A stretch of DNA of 64,000 nucleotides from assembly GCF_000378345.1 (NCBI RefSeq), contig NZ_KB899547.1, positions 186,001 through 250,000 on the forward strand, in the 5' to 3' direction. A program made the translations under genes and the position numbers. This document shows, one piece after another, positions 15,439-24,143 of the stretch. Position 1 is the stretch's first letter. Each line of letters begins with the position of its first letter. The notes under the pieces were generated by a model, which ran no database searches, was not told where the DNA came from, and was given only the letters and a program-made list of their open reading frames with translations. The DNA is from Hirschia maritima DSM 19733 (GTDB lineage: Bacteria > Pseudomonadota > Alphaproteobacteria > Caulobacterales > Hyphomonadaceae).

Positions 15439-16090
15439 ATTGCGTTGGATTTTGAGTTGGCTCTCTTGATCTGACAATGGCCGAAACAACAGCGGCACCG
15501 AACAGTTTTCCTACGATAGACATTAGCCAGTTGGGGAATGTCAGGAATTTGGCTCCAATCAGAAATACTGTTGTATCTATCGGTGCAGCGATCGCACTTG
15601 AAAGCATGATACGTGTCGAAAGTCGGTATTTGGTGAAGGTAAATAGCGCCCAGTCTACTAGCTCGGCGATAGCAAAGGCTGCTGCAGATGCCAGCGCGAT
15701 TTCTGGACTAGCATAATAAAAAGACCAGCCAACACCGATCAACATAGCTATGAGGACTCTGTGCTTCATTTCTTGTTGTGTGAAGTCTCTTACAACTAGC
15801 ACCAATCCGGTGACGATGGTAACCGGATTGAATCCAAATTCCGGTGCAAAGGGGAGTGTAATATTAGGGGCCCAGCCAAAGCTCCAGTTTACAAAAGGAA
15901 TAAGAGCAACATAGATCATTGCCCAAAATCTTCCGCCTAAAAACCATAACAGAGATCCCGTCACCAAATATCCTGCTAAAATCATGGGTAAATGATCTAT
16001 CGACCGGTACGCTATTGCTTCCATCAGGGCTTGGAGAAAGCTGAAATCTTCAGTTGCTGTTGATTTCATTTTTTTGCCCTTTGCACTCAT
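15437..16090 (-). CDS. VUT-family transporter (queuosine-precursor transporter-like)
   Basis: A 217-residue integral membrane protein with about six TM helices. RDFTQQEMKHR and IAELVDWALFTFTKYRLSTR are typical of the VUT/YhhQ family, members of which import queuosine precursors (preQ0/preQ1). Start choice: the longer frame uses TTG at 16096. I use the ATG at 16090, though an ATG at 16069 preceded by AAAGGG is also credible. The substrate is inferred from family only. Confidence 0.8.
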   Translation of the reverse strand: MSAKGKKMKSTATEDFSFLQALMEAIAYRSIDHLPMILAGYLVTGSLLWFLGGRFWAMIYVALIPFVNWSFGWAPNITLPFAPEFGFNPVTIVTGLVLVVRDFTQQEMKHRVLIAMLIGVGWSFYYASPEIALASAAAFAIAELVDWALFTFTKYRLSTRIMLSSAIAAPIDTTVFLIGAKFLTFPNWLMSIVGKLFGAAVVSAIVRSREPTQNPTQ

Positions 16091-16159
16091 TCTCAAATAT
16101 AGCTACATCTCCCTTATCGAGCATTTTTAGAATGCTGTTAAGTCGGGAAATTCTGACAA

Positions 16160-16726
16160 TTGAAGAAAGAGATTATTTTGTCATCTACACATAATAGCGA
16201 AGCAGCATCACGTCCAAAACTAGCAATGATAGTTGCAAGGGCAAGCAATGGCGTCATTGGCGTAGATGGTGATTTGCCGTGGCGATTGAAGGGGGATTTA
16301 CAATTCTTCAAGTCTGTCACTTATGGCAAACCTGTTATTATGGGGCGGAAGACTTGGGAAAGTTTGCCGTTTAAGCCCCTGAAAGGGCGGGCCAATTTAG
16401 TGGTAACGCGCCAACATGAATTTGATGCGCCTAAAGCGCGTGTATATCCTAGCCTAGGTGTCGCTATTTCAGCGGGGCTTGTTGTCGCTGAACAAACCAA
16501 TGTGGATGAAGTCATGATTATTGGTGGCGGTGCAATCTATCAGGCGGCCTTTGAGCAGGTAGATGTATTGTACGTTACAGACGTCGACGCCGCACCGGAA
16601 GGAGACACTTTCTTTCCCGTAGTTTCCGATGAAGAATGGGAGTGTGTCGAAGAAACACCTCATTCTGCTGATAGTGATAATGACCATGCATTTGTGATGA
16701 AGAAGCTGGTAAGGAAACGCAGCTAA
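16160..16726 (+). CDS. folA: Dihydrofolate reductase
   Basis: Reduces dihydrofolate, regenerating the cofactor oxidised by ThyA. Conserved elements: MIVARASNGVIG, DLPWRL (the W of the Met20 loop), F/T near FKSVTYGKPVIMGRKTWESLP and VMIIGGGAIY with the GG of the NADPH site. The start is uncertain: TTG at 16160 adds a 20-residue leader and TTG at 16178 is an alternative. No ATG precedes the first beta strand. Confidence 0.93.
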   Translation: MKKEIILSSTHNSEAASRPKLAMIVARASNGVIGVDGDLPWRLKGDLQFFKSVTYGKPVIMGRKTWESLPFKPLKGRANLVVTRQHEFDAPKARVYPSLGVAISAGLVVAEQTNVDEVMIIGGGAIYQAAFEQVDVLYVTDVDAAPEGDTFFPVVSDEEWECVEETPHSADSDNDHAFVMKKLVRKRS

Positions 16727-16799
16727 CAAAAAGGCGTTCACCTGTCTTTCATTGTGGCTGCATTAGCGTAGTGGTCAATTGGTGTTTTGCAGGATAAAA

Positions 16800-18047
16800 A
16801 TGATCCGTATCTTTATAGTGTTCTTGGTCTTTGTTTGCAGCATTGTATCTGCGGCATCAGCTTTCGTTGTTGAGGGGCCGCGAACATCGACAGGGAATGC
16901 TATTGAAGATTTAAAGCGTGCTTCCCGTTGGTCTATGACAGATGGGTCTCTATTGGCGACAGGTCAAAGAGGGCTTGGGGGCGGACTAGAATATTCAGTA
17001 GACAAAAGCATTTGCGAGATTCATTTTGTTGATGGTGCGACATGTGCTGATGCAAGATCAGTTATTGCGGCAGCGTTAGAAAGATGGTCGTCTGGTCATC
17101 CCATTCTAAAATTTACTGACGTATCTGACCAAATTACACCCAGCTTTCCTTTGGCTGTGATTGGAGAAACAGACCAAGGTGCTGAAATAGATTTTTACGC
17201 TGCGACGGCATTGCAGTTTCCCAACTTCCGCAATGCTCAAATGAATGGCTATACAATATTTTATGACCGCCCAGTGGGGTATGTGACGCTGTCCAATGGT
17301 ATGCGGTCGGATTGGGCAAAAGATCGGATAGAAAGCGCGGATATTCGGGTAAATAGAGAGCGTTGTTTTTATGTGGATGAAAACTTTGCGAAAACAAAAC
17401 CCGGATGTGTACATTTTCCAACCTTGATTTTTCACGAGATCGGTCATGCTTTAGGGTTGGGGCATCCAGAAGAATATCCTTCTAAAAATATCGATAATGA
17501 TGATGTCCCTTACAACGCCGTTAATGTGAATTGTCTGGCGGCTGTAGATAGCCTGAAGGTATCACGCAATGTAGCAGGTAGCGCTGTGATGGTGCGCCGA
17601 AATGTGCATTCGCCGGGCCTGTGGAAGCGAGGCCTATCTCATGATGATGTCGCTGGTAGGGATGCGTTATATCCTCATTGTGATATCACACCATTGCCAA
17701 GATTTGAGCAATTGTGGGGGAGTTTTGCACGCAGCGATGACGGAAGCATTGGGATTTCAAGAGGTGCCGATACCGCAAGAGATGCGGTTTCGATTGCGAT
17801 GAGTGATTGTGAGGCAACTTCTATATCATGCCAATTGTATAAGCCTTTTAATGGCTGTTTTGCATATGCAATGGCAAAAGAAGATGTTCGAAATGCCAAT
17901 TCTGGGTTTGATCGCAGATATTGGGGGATGGCGTCTTCTCAAGATCCGGTTGCGGCTCGTGTGAATGCAGTAGCGGAATGTAATGAAAAACGCGGACAAA
18001 CAAATGTTTGCCGTGTCCATACGCAATTTTGTGCATTTGATGAGTAA
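16800..18047 (+). CDS. Secreted metzincin protease fused to a DUF4189 domain
   Basis: A 415-residue exported protein. The signal peptide (IRIFIVFLVFVCSIVSAASA) begins at 16800 behind AGGAT. The zinc motif HEIGHALGLGH at about 212-222 is the metzincin HExxHxxGxxH, as in matrixin-like M10 peptidases. The C-terminal 110 residues (LWGSFARSDDGSIG, several Cys, FNGCFAYAMA, WGMASS) match DUF4189, a small cysteine-rich periplasmic/secreted domain. Roughly a dozen cysteines suggest disulfides. The combination looks like a protease with an added binding module. The target is unknown. Confidence 0.8.
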   Translation: MIRIFIVFLVFVCSIVSAASAFVVEGPRTSTGNAIEDLKRASRWSMTDGSLLATGQRGLGGGLEYSVDKSICEIHFVDGATCADARSVIAAALERWSSGHPILKFTDVSDQITPSFPLAVIGETDQGAEIDFYAATALQFPNFRNAQMNGYTIFYDRPVGYVTLSNGMRSDWAKDRIESADIRVNRERCFYVDENFAKTKPGCVHFPTLIFHEIGHALGLGHPEEYPSKNIDNDDVPYNAVNVNCLAAVDSLKVSRNVAGSAVMVRRNVHSPGLWKRGLSHDDVAGRDALYPHCDITPLPRFEQLWGSFARSDDGSIGISRGADTARDAVSIAMSDCEATSISCQLYKPFNGCFAYAMAKEDVRNANSGFDRRYWGMASSQDPVAARVNAVAECNEKRGQTNVCRVHTQFCAFDE

Positions 18048-18054
18048 TATCAGA

Positions 18055-18897
18055 TTAGACTGATAGTAATTCCAACCGTTCAGGATTATGGGCATTTAGC
18101 CAGTTATCGACCAAAGGTAGGACCCATTCGCAAGTGTCATTGATAAAACTTCTCACCTGCACTGGATCATAAGAAGGTAGAGCGGACATGTCGTAGGCGC
18201 GTTGAATATCTTCCGCACGTTCAGGATGATATAGTGCGAAAATATCTCTGCGAATATCCAAGTCTTCAGTATAAGTTTGTTCTGCTGCCATAACAGTTGC
18301 ATAGCCTGCGGAGACGACTGCATGTCCAACATTGGCAGAAATTGTTCGAATAGCTCTGCGGCTATCAGATGCTAGTGTTTTTTGCTTTGCCGAACGCAAT
18401 TGTTTTTCGAAATTCACCAGCATGGGATTAGCAACGGCCTCATCAATGCGCTGCTGCGTTATCAGGCGTGTGACAGCGCGGCCGCCTACGCAGATAGAGT
18501 TCACGCTAAGGCGGAATTTAGCGGGAGAATATCTACCAAGCGGGCAGAAGATTTCATCCCATTTCAGCACGTGTACATTCATACCGAATTTGCATTTGTG
18601 ATCACGACGCAATGCCTCGGCGGCTGAAACGCACCAGCTTGAGTATTTTGATGCACTTGCATTTTTTTGGAGCACTATGATGATAGAACCACCACCTGGA
18701 CGGTTTCTTGCGGCCGGCCCAGTTAAGTAGACGCTGTGCAGATCATTTTCAAAACGTTCCAATGCATAGTCGACAGCGCTTTCACTCAGGTTTGACCAAA
18801 GAGGTGAAAGGTGTTCGCGCTTCACTGCAATGTTTAGAATTCGCCCAAACTCATCCTGCGGCCAAAACACGCCGCGTATTGGAAATGTAAAAGACAT
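18055..18897 (-). CDS. Nucleotidyltransferase-like protein with degenerate active site
   Basis: A 280-residue cytoplasmic protein. HSVYLTGPAARNRPGGGSIIIVL (about 54-76) lines up with the GS motif region of minimal nucleotidyltransferases (xLxGSxARG...DxDL). However, the catalytic aspartates are replaced, so transfer activity is doubtful. The rest is helical (LRSAKQKTLASDSRRAIRTISANVGHAVVSAG), suggesting a HEPN-like or helical partner domain. The fold call is tentative, and no toxin-antitoxin partner is seen next to it. It converges on the metzincin gene (7 bp gap). Confidence 0.45.
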   Translation of the reverse strand: MSFTFPIRGVFWPQDEFGRILNIAVKREHLSPLWSNLSESAVDYALERFENDLHSVYLTGPAARNRPGGGSIIIVLQKNASASKYSSWCVSAAEALRRDHKCKFGMNVHVLKWDEIFCPLGRYSPAKFRLSVNSICVGGRAVTRLITQQRIDEAVANPMLVNFEKQLRSAKQKTLASDSRRAIRTISANVGHAVVSAGYATVMAAEQTYTEDLDIRRDIFALYHPERAEDIQRAYDMSALPSYDPVQVRSFINDTCEWVLPLVDNWLNAHNPERLELLSV

Positions 18898-19030
18898 GGG
18901 CTGGGCTCCGTCCAGACGAAAAGAAAACGTGATATTAGCTTTCTGCTAGTCAAAGCCCGCTGCAATTGTGGGGCCGAACCTAAACCAAACCCTAAAAAAA
19001 GGTTAAAATAAATAGGTGGCCGAGAAGAAA

Positions 19031-19077
19031 CTGTTAGAAACCTGAGGTTTCAGCGAAGTATTCCCATATTTTAACAG
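19031..19077 (-). terminator. Possible terminator of the mrp gene
   Basis: On the minus strand GAAAC/GTTTC forms a short stem enclosed by CTGTTA/TAACAG, followed by TTTCTTC. It lies just after the mrp stop codon. Weak stem and T run. Confidence 0.3.
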
Positions 19078-19087
19078 ATTTCTCGCT

Positions 19088-20263
19088 TTATTCGAAAACA
19101 ATCTTGGGTGGAGCCTTGCCTTGAGGTGCCTCTAACGAGGCGATTATCTTTTCTGCAATGGCGCGAAAACTGTCTTGAACTGGTCCAGCAGTAATTGCTG
19201 CAGGTGTGCCTGAGTCGGCGTCTTCTCTAATTTGAGGTACGATAGGCAGTTCTCCTAAGAAAGGAATTTCTAGTGCCTCAGCTGTTTTTCGAGCTCCACC
19301 TTCACCAAAAATGTGTGTCCGGTTTTTGCTGACTGGATCTTCAAACCAAGCCATGTTTTCAATTATGCCAAAGACCGGTGTGTGCGTTTTCTTGAACATA
19401 GCCACGCCTCTGCGTACATCGGCAAGCGCAATTTCTTGAGGCGTAGACACTATAACTGCACCAGATAGTGGGGCGCGTTGGGTGAGCGAAAGCTGAATGT
19501 CGCCGGTGCCTGGAGGTGTGTCCACAAATAGAACGTCTATATGTCCCCATTCTACATCGCTCATCATTTGGTTGATTGCTGAAACAACTACAGGGCCTCG
19601 CCATATCATTGGTGCATCAGAATCGACGAGATATCCAATAGACATTGTTTTCAGGCCGTGCGCTTCAATAGGGAAGAGTTTGCCTTCTTTGTTTTGTTCG
19701 GGTTGGACTTCTGAAGTTCCCAGCATTGTAGGGATAGAAGGCCCATAGACATCGGTATCGAGAATTCCAACTTTGAGTCCCAGTTGAGCGCAGGCGATGG
19801 CTAAATTGACGGTTACTGAAGATTTTCCAACACCACCTTTGGCGCTCGCAACAGCGATCATGGCGTTTACACCTGGTATGGCGGTGCGCTGCGCAGTTGA
19901 CGAAGAGGGCTTGCTTGGGCCACGCGCATCTTTAGAGGCAGTGTTGTCGCCCTTGTGCATGCGATGAGTTGCACCTGAGGCTTTTGGAGGTTGTGGTGTT
20001 TCGGAGTGAGAAGTCAAAACGATAGTGACTTTAGAAACGCCATCTATTTTCGATAATGCTTCCTCAACATGCTTTTGGAGAGAATCAGCTTCGGGTGAAG
20101 GACCATTGTCTACTTCAAGAATAAAGCCCACTTGGCCCCCTTCTTGAATAGAAAGACCTTGAATTCTTTGGGACTTTATCAGCCCTTTTGACGTATTTGG
20201 GTGAATAATTTCGTCTAGAACGTCAAGAACTGCCTGTTTGAGGTCAGAATTCGTGTTAGTCAC
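19088..20263 (-). CDS. mrp: Mrp/ApbC-type iron-sulfur cluster carrier ATPase
   Basis: A 391-residue P-loop ATPase of the Mrp/NBP35 family, thought to hand Fe-S clusters to apoproteins. An N-terminal MIP18/DUF59 domain (about 1-85) is followed by a linker, then the deviant Walker A ASAKGGVGKSS (about 140-149), DTDVYGPSIP and TPPGTGDIQL. The CxxC that binds the cluster in ApbC (normally after ENMS/AxF) is replaced by DPVS here, so it may bind clusters differently. It is divergent from hflK with a 78-bp gap. Confidence 0.9.
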   Translation of the reverse strand: MTNTNSDLKQAVLDVLDEIIHPNTSKGLIKSQRIQGLSIQEGGQVGFILEVDNGPSPEADSLQKHVEEALSKIDGVSKVTIVLTSHSETPQPPKASGATHRMHKGDNTASKDARGPSKPSSSTAQRTAIPGVNAMIAVASAKGGVGKSSVTVNLAIACAQLGLKVGILDTDVYGPSIPTMLGTSEVQPEQNKEGKLFPIEAHGLKTMSIGYLVDSDAPMIWRGPVVVSAINQMMSDVEWGHIDVLFVDTPPGTGDIQLSLTQRAPLSGAVIVSTPQEIALADVRRGVAMFKKTHTPVFGIIENMAWFEDPVSKNRTHIFGEGGARKTAEALEIPFLGELPIVPQIREDADSGTPAAITAGPVQDSFRAIAEKIIASLEAPQGKAPPKIVFE

Positions 20264-20341
20264 GGTTGAAGCTTTCCAAAGTTAAACGATATGAGATAGA
20301 TGATATAGTGAAGACTTATAATTCCGAAAGGAGCGGCGTAA

Positions 20342-21442
20342 ATGCCTTGGAACGATAATAAGGGCGGCAAAGGTCCATGGGGTGATGCACCTAAAGGATC
20401 TGGCGGTGACGATAAGAGCCCTTGGGGGCGTCCGGGTGATAATGGCCAACAAGGACCAGATCTGGAAGATAGCTTGAAAAAAATGCAAGAGAAATTTGCA
20501 AATCGTCGCAAGGGCGGCGGAGGCCGTAATGGTCGAGGTGGAAAAAATGGCGGCGGTGCCTTTAGTGGTATCGGATTAGCGCTATTTGCTGTTATTGGTC
20601 TTATTGGCTGGTTGGCAACTGGTGTGTTTCAGGTCAACGAACAAGAACAAGCTGTTGTGCTTCGTTTTGGTGAGTATCACTCAACTCGTGGACCGGGTTT
20701 CCAAATCCGTTTCCCTGATCCAATCGAAACACATGAAATTGTTCCAGTAAACAAGATCCAGAGCACTGAGATTGGTCAAGGTGCTAAAGGGCAAATGTTG
20801 ACTGGTGATGAAAACATCGTGGACATCGACTTTGTTGTTTTCTGGAAAGTATCGAACCCGCAAGATTATTTGTTCAACGTAAAAGCGCCTGCGCTTATGC
20901 TTGAGCGTGTATCTGAAAGTTCAATGCGTGAGGTTGTTGGTAAGCGTGAATTGCAACCGATTATTACAACAGGCCGTGACGATGTGCAGGCGACAGCCCG
21001 TCAATTAATCCAAGATACGTTGGATAGTTATGGTGCTGGGATTCAGGTTACCGAAGTTCAGCTTGCTAAGTCTGATCCACCAGCTGAAGTGATCGACGCT
21101 TTCCGTGATGTTGTGAACGCAGCGCAAGATAAAGAAACAACAATTAACCGCGCAATTGCATACGCAAATGATGTTGTTCCACGTGCACGTGGTCAAGCGC
21201 AACGTATCTTGCAAGAAGCAGAGGCGTATCGCTCACAAGTTATTGCAGTCGCGACGGGTGAGGCGGAGCGTTTCCGTCTTGTGTACGAAGAGTACCGTAA
21301 GGCTCCTCGTGTAACGCGCGAACGTATGTATCTTGAAACTATGGAAGAAGTTTTAGGCCGTTCAGAAACAATTATTTTGGACAATGACGCTGGGGCCTTG
21401 CCTTATTTGCCACTTGATCAACTTCGTCGTGGGGAGAAATAA
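20342..21442 (+). CDS. hflK: FtsH protease modulator HflK
   Basis: HflK and HflC form a large inner-membrane cage around FtsH and limit its proteolysis of membrane proteins. The 366-residue sequence has a Gly/Lys-rich cytoplasmic N-terminus (about 1-75), one TM helix (GIGLALFAVIGLIGWLATGVF) and an SPFH/prohibitin domain (EQAVVLRFGEYHSTRGPGFQIRFP). It then has a helical region ending in LEVLGRSE-type sequence. AAAGGAG upstream fixes the start. hflC follows 2 bp after its stop. Confidence 0.96.
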   Translation: MPWNDNKGGKGPWGDAPKGSGGDDKSPWGRPGDNGQQGPDLEDSLKKMQEKFANRRKGGGGRNGRGGKNGGGAFSGIGLALFAVIGLIGWLATGVFQVNEQEQAVVLRFGEYHSTRGPGFQIRFPDPIETHEIVPVNKIQSTEIGQGAKGQMLTGDENIVDIDFVVFWKVSNPQDYLFNVKAPALMLERVSESSMREVVGKRELQPIITTGRDDVQATARQLIQDTLDSYGAGIQVTEVQLAKSDPPAEVIDAFRDVVNAAQDKETTINRAIAYANDVVPRARGQAQRILQEAEAYRSQVIAVATGEAERFRLVYEEYRKAPRVTRERMYLETMEEVLGRSETIILDNDAGALPYLPLDQLRRGEK

Positions 21443-21444
21443 AA

Positions 21445-22386
21445 ATGGCTAAAACATTAGGACCATTTGCACTAATTCTTGTCGGTCTTGCCGCAATTAT
21501 TGGTTTCAATTCTTTTTATATTGTGCGCGTAGATCAACAGGCAATTCTATTGCAACTTGGCCAATATCAGAATGTGATCAACGCACCTACTCGCGCTAGC
21601 GAAGTCGTTGAAGGTGAAGTGATTCAATATGACAATCTAAACGCTGAAAATTCAGATGCTGGTTTGCATTTTAAATTGCCGTTCATTCAAAATGTCGCTT
21701 TGTTTGACAAGAAGAACTTAGGCTTTGATCTTCCTTCTCAGGAAATTCTTGCAGCTGACCAAGAGCGTTTGATTGTTGACGCTTTTGCGCGCTGGAAAAT
21801 TGTTGATCCACTACAGTTCTTTCGTTCAGCCAACAATGAACGAGGTGCTGAAACTCAATTGCGCGGTATCATGACCGCTGCGTTGCGTGAGGTTCTCGGT
21901 GAAGTGGAAACGCCAGACATTATTTCTGGGCAGCGTGCTGAGTTGATGACGTCAATTCGTGACATTCTAAACCGAGGTGCTGAGCAGTATGGTATCGAGA
22001 TTGTGGATGTGCGTATTACACGTGCTGACCTGCCTCGCGCCAACTCTGAGCGTGTTTTTGCGCGTATGCAAACAGAGCGTCAGCAAGAGGCTGCAGAGAT
22101 CCGCGCTGAAGGTGAAGAGCAAGGTCTTCGCATTCGTGCGGAAGCTGACCGCGATGTGACGGTTATTGAAGCTGAAGCTCAACAGGAAGCAGAGAAAATT
22201 AAAGGTGATGGAGATGCACAGCGTAACGCGATTTATGCGGGTGCGTACAATCTAGATCCTGAATTCTTCTCATTCTATCGTTCAATGGACGCATATAAAG
22301 TGGGTGTAAAAGCCGGAACACCGATGGTGCTTTCTCCAGATAGCGACTTCTTTGGCTACTTTGGAAACAAAGAAGGTGCAAACTAG
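21445..22386 (+). CDS. hflC: FtsH protease modulator HflC
   Basis: Partner of HflK, 313 residues: an N-terminal signal-anchor TM (FALILVGLAAIIGFNSFYIV), an SPFH domain (VDQQAILLQLGQY, GLHFKLPFIQNV, RLIVDAFARWKI) and a helical stalk (RQQEAAEIRAEGEEQGLRIRAEADR). It ends with FFSFYRSMDAYK. An internal segment after residue 50 is acidic. It shares the hflK promoter and ends at a strong terminator. Confidence 0.96.
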   Translation: MAKTLGPFALILVGLAAIIGFNSFYIVRVDQQAILLQLGQYQNVINAPTRASEVVEGEVIQYDNLNAENSDAGLHFKLPFIQNVALFDKKNLGFDLPSQEILAADQERLIVDAFARWKIVDPLQFFRSANNERGAETQLRGIMTAALREVLGEVETPDIISGQRAELMTSIRDILNRGAEQYGIEIVDVRITRADLPRANSERVFARMQTERQQEAAEIRAEGEEQGLRIRAEADRDVTVIEAEAQQEAEKIKGDGDAQRNAIYAGAYNLDPEFFSFYRSMDAYKVGVKAGTPMVLSPDSDFFGYFGNKEGAN

Positions 22387-22414
22387 CACTTAAATACAGC
22401 TTTGCCTTTATTTT

Positions 22415-22449
22415 GCCGTCCCAATTTTTGATGATTGGGGCGGCTTTTT
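22415..22449 (+). terminator. Rho-independent terminator of hflKC
   Basis: An 11-bp stem GCCGTCCCAAT/ATTGGGGCGGC (22415-22425, 22434-22444, one T-G pair) followed by TTTTT. Confidence 0.88.
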
Positions 22450-22563
22450 ATTGTTGAGTGTAGTGTATTCGTTCACTTATCAAGATTAAATTGCCCTAAA
22501 ACAATTGAGTTTATCGACGCTTGGTCGTAAGCCGATTCAAGTTTGTTTTGAGGATATGAAGAT

Positions 22564-24030
22564 ATGAGACAAAAACACACGCTGAAGAATTTGGGTGTGG
22601 CACTGATTTCTAGTGCAGGATTTTGTCTTGGAAACATGAATGTAGCATTGGCTCAAACCGCCTCTGAAACTGCTTCTGAAGCTCCCAATAACGCGCCGGA
22701 TAGTTTTTCCAAACTGGCAGCGAGATTGATGCCATCCGTAGTAAACATTTCAACGCGCCAGACTATGAGCACTGGTGGAGGCGTTGGAGGGTTTGGTGAA
22801 GGATCACCGCTTGAAGAGTTTAATGAGTTCTTCAATCGAGATGATGATGGCCTAAAGCGCGTTTCTTCATTGGGGTCCGGATTTATAATCGACGTTGAAG
22901 GTTTCGTAGTCACTAATAATCACGTGATTGAAGCTGCAGATGAAATTGATGTTGTGCTATCAGATGGCACAATTTTAGAAGCTGAACTTGTGGGCCGTGA
23001 TGCAGCTACTGATTTGGCCTTGCTTAAGGTGAAGCCGGAGGTTGAGCTTACATCTGTTGATTTGGGAAATTCTGATACCGCGTTGGTAGGTGATTGGGTC
23101 GTTGCGATTGGTAACCCGTTTGGCCTTGGCGGAACAGTAACAGCGGGTATCGTTTCGGCTCGAGATCGCAACATTAATGCTGGTCAATATGATGACTTCA
23201 TCCAAACAGATGCAGCAATCAATAAAGGAAATTCAGGTGGACCGCTATTCAACCTAAAAGGCGAGGTGATAGGCGTGAATACGGCCATTTATTCACCAAG
23301 CGGCGGCGGTTCTGTCGGGGTCGGCTTTTCAGTACCTTCAAACCTTACAAAACAAATCATTCAACAACTAAAAGACAAAGGCCTTGTTGAGCGTGGATGG
23401 CTGGGTGTGCGGGTGCAGGGTGTAACGCAGGAAATAGCCAAGAGTTATGGCCGGAATAAAGCTGAAGGTGCGATAGTTACACACGTGACAGATGATAGTC
23501 CTGCTTCTCGATCTGGCTTGAAAATTGGTGACCTGATTTATTCTTTCAACGGCCAAGATATCAAAGAAACACGTGACCTTTCTAGTGTCGTTGCAAGTGC
23601 ACCAATTGGCGAAGATGTTGCTATGAATGTTCTTCGAAAGAAGAAAGATACAGAGATCATGGTGTCGCTTGATCTAATGGAAGCGGATGTTGGAGAGGAA
23701 GAAGAATTAGACTTCTCCGGCGGGCCTGAGTTTTCAAATCTTCTAGGTGTTGAATTTTCAATGATCACCGATGAACATCGTCGTCGTTTTCGAATACCAG
23801 CATCTGTGGAAGGTGTGATGGTTGAGCGTGTTGAACCTGGTTCTGATGCTATAGGCAAGCTTCAAAAGGGTGATGTTATAGTGGAAGTGAATTTCCTGAC
23901 GGTAAAAACACCTGATGAAGCACTTGCCGAAGCAGAGATAGTTGCGACACGAGGAGAGCCAGTATTGGTGCAATTCTATCGCGATGGAGATATGTCGTTT
24001 AGATCTATCAATGCACGTCAGAATGGCTAA
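22564..24030 (+). CDS. degP: Periplasmic Do-type serine protease/chaperone
   Basis: A 488-residue HtrA protease with a signal peptide (about 1-30), a trypsin-like domain and two PDZ domains. The triad is visible as H120 (TNNHVIE), D150 (AATDLALL) and S224 (GNSGGPL). PDZ1 starts near RGWLGVRVQGV and PDZ2 near FSNLLGVEFS. It degrades or refolds misfolded envelope proteins. The position after hflKC is conserved in many alphaproteobacteria. It has its own upstream gap with GAGGATATGAAGATATG at the start. Confidence 0.95.
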   Translation: MRQKHTLKNLGVALISSAGFCLGNMNVALAQTASETASEAPNNAPDSFSKLAARLMPSVVNISTRQTMSTGGGVGGFGEGSPLEEFNEFFNRDDDGLKRVSSLGSGFIIDVEGFVVTNNHVIEAADEIDVVLSDGTILEAELVGRDAATDLALLKVKPEVELTSVDLGNSDTALVGDWVVAIGNPFGLGGTVTAGIVSARDRNINAGQYDDFIQTDAAINKGNSGGPLFNLKGEVIGVNTAIYSPSGGGSVGVGFSVPSNLTKQIIQQLKDKGLVERGWLGVRVQGVTQEIAKSYGRNKAEGAIVTHVTDDSPASRSGLKIGDLIYSFNGQDIKETRDLSSVVASAPIGEDVAMNVLRKKKDTEIMVSLDLMEADVGEEEELDFSGGPEFSNLLGVEFSMITDEHRRRFRIPASVEGVMVERVEPGSDAIGKLQKGDVIVEVNFLTVKTPDEALAEAEIVATRGEPVLVQFYRDGDMSFRSINARQNG

Positions 24031-24143
24031 ATATTATTAGCGTATTCGCCTCTTGTGAATCTTCAACATTGTACGCAATATGTCGCCTCAGAATATAGAA
24101 GTGATAGCGTAAAAATGCGCTCTTGCTAGGCCGAGGGGGCATG

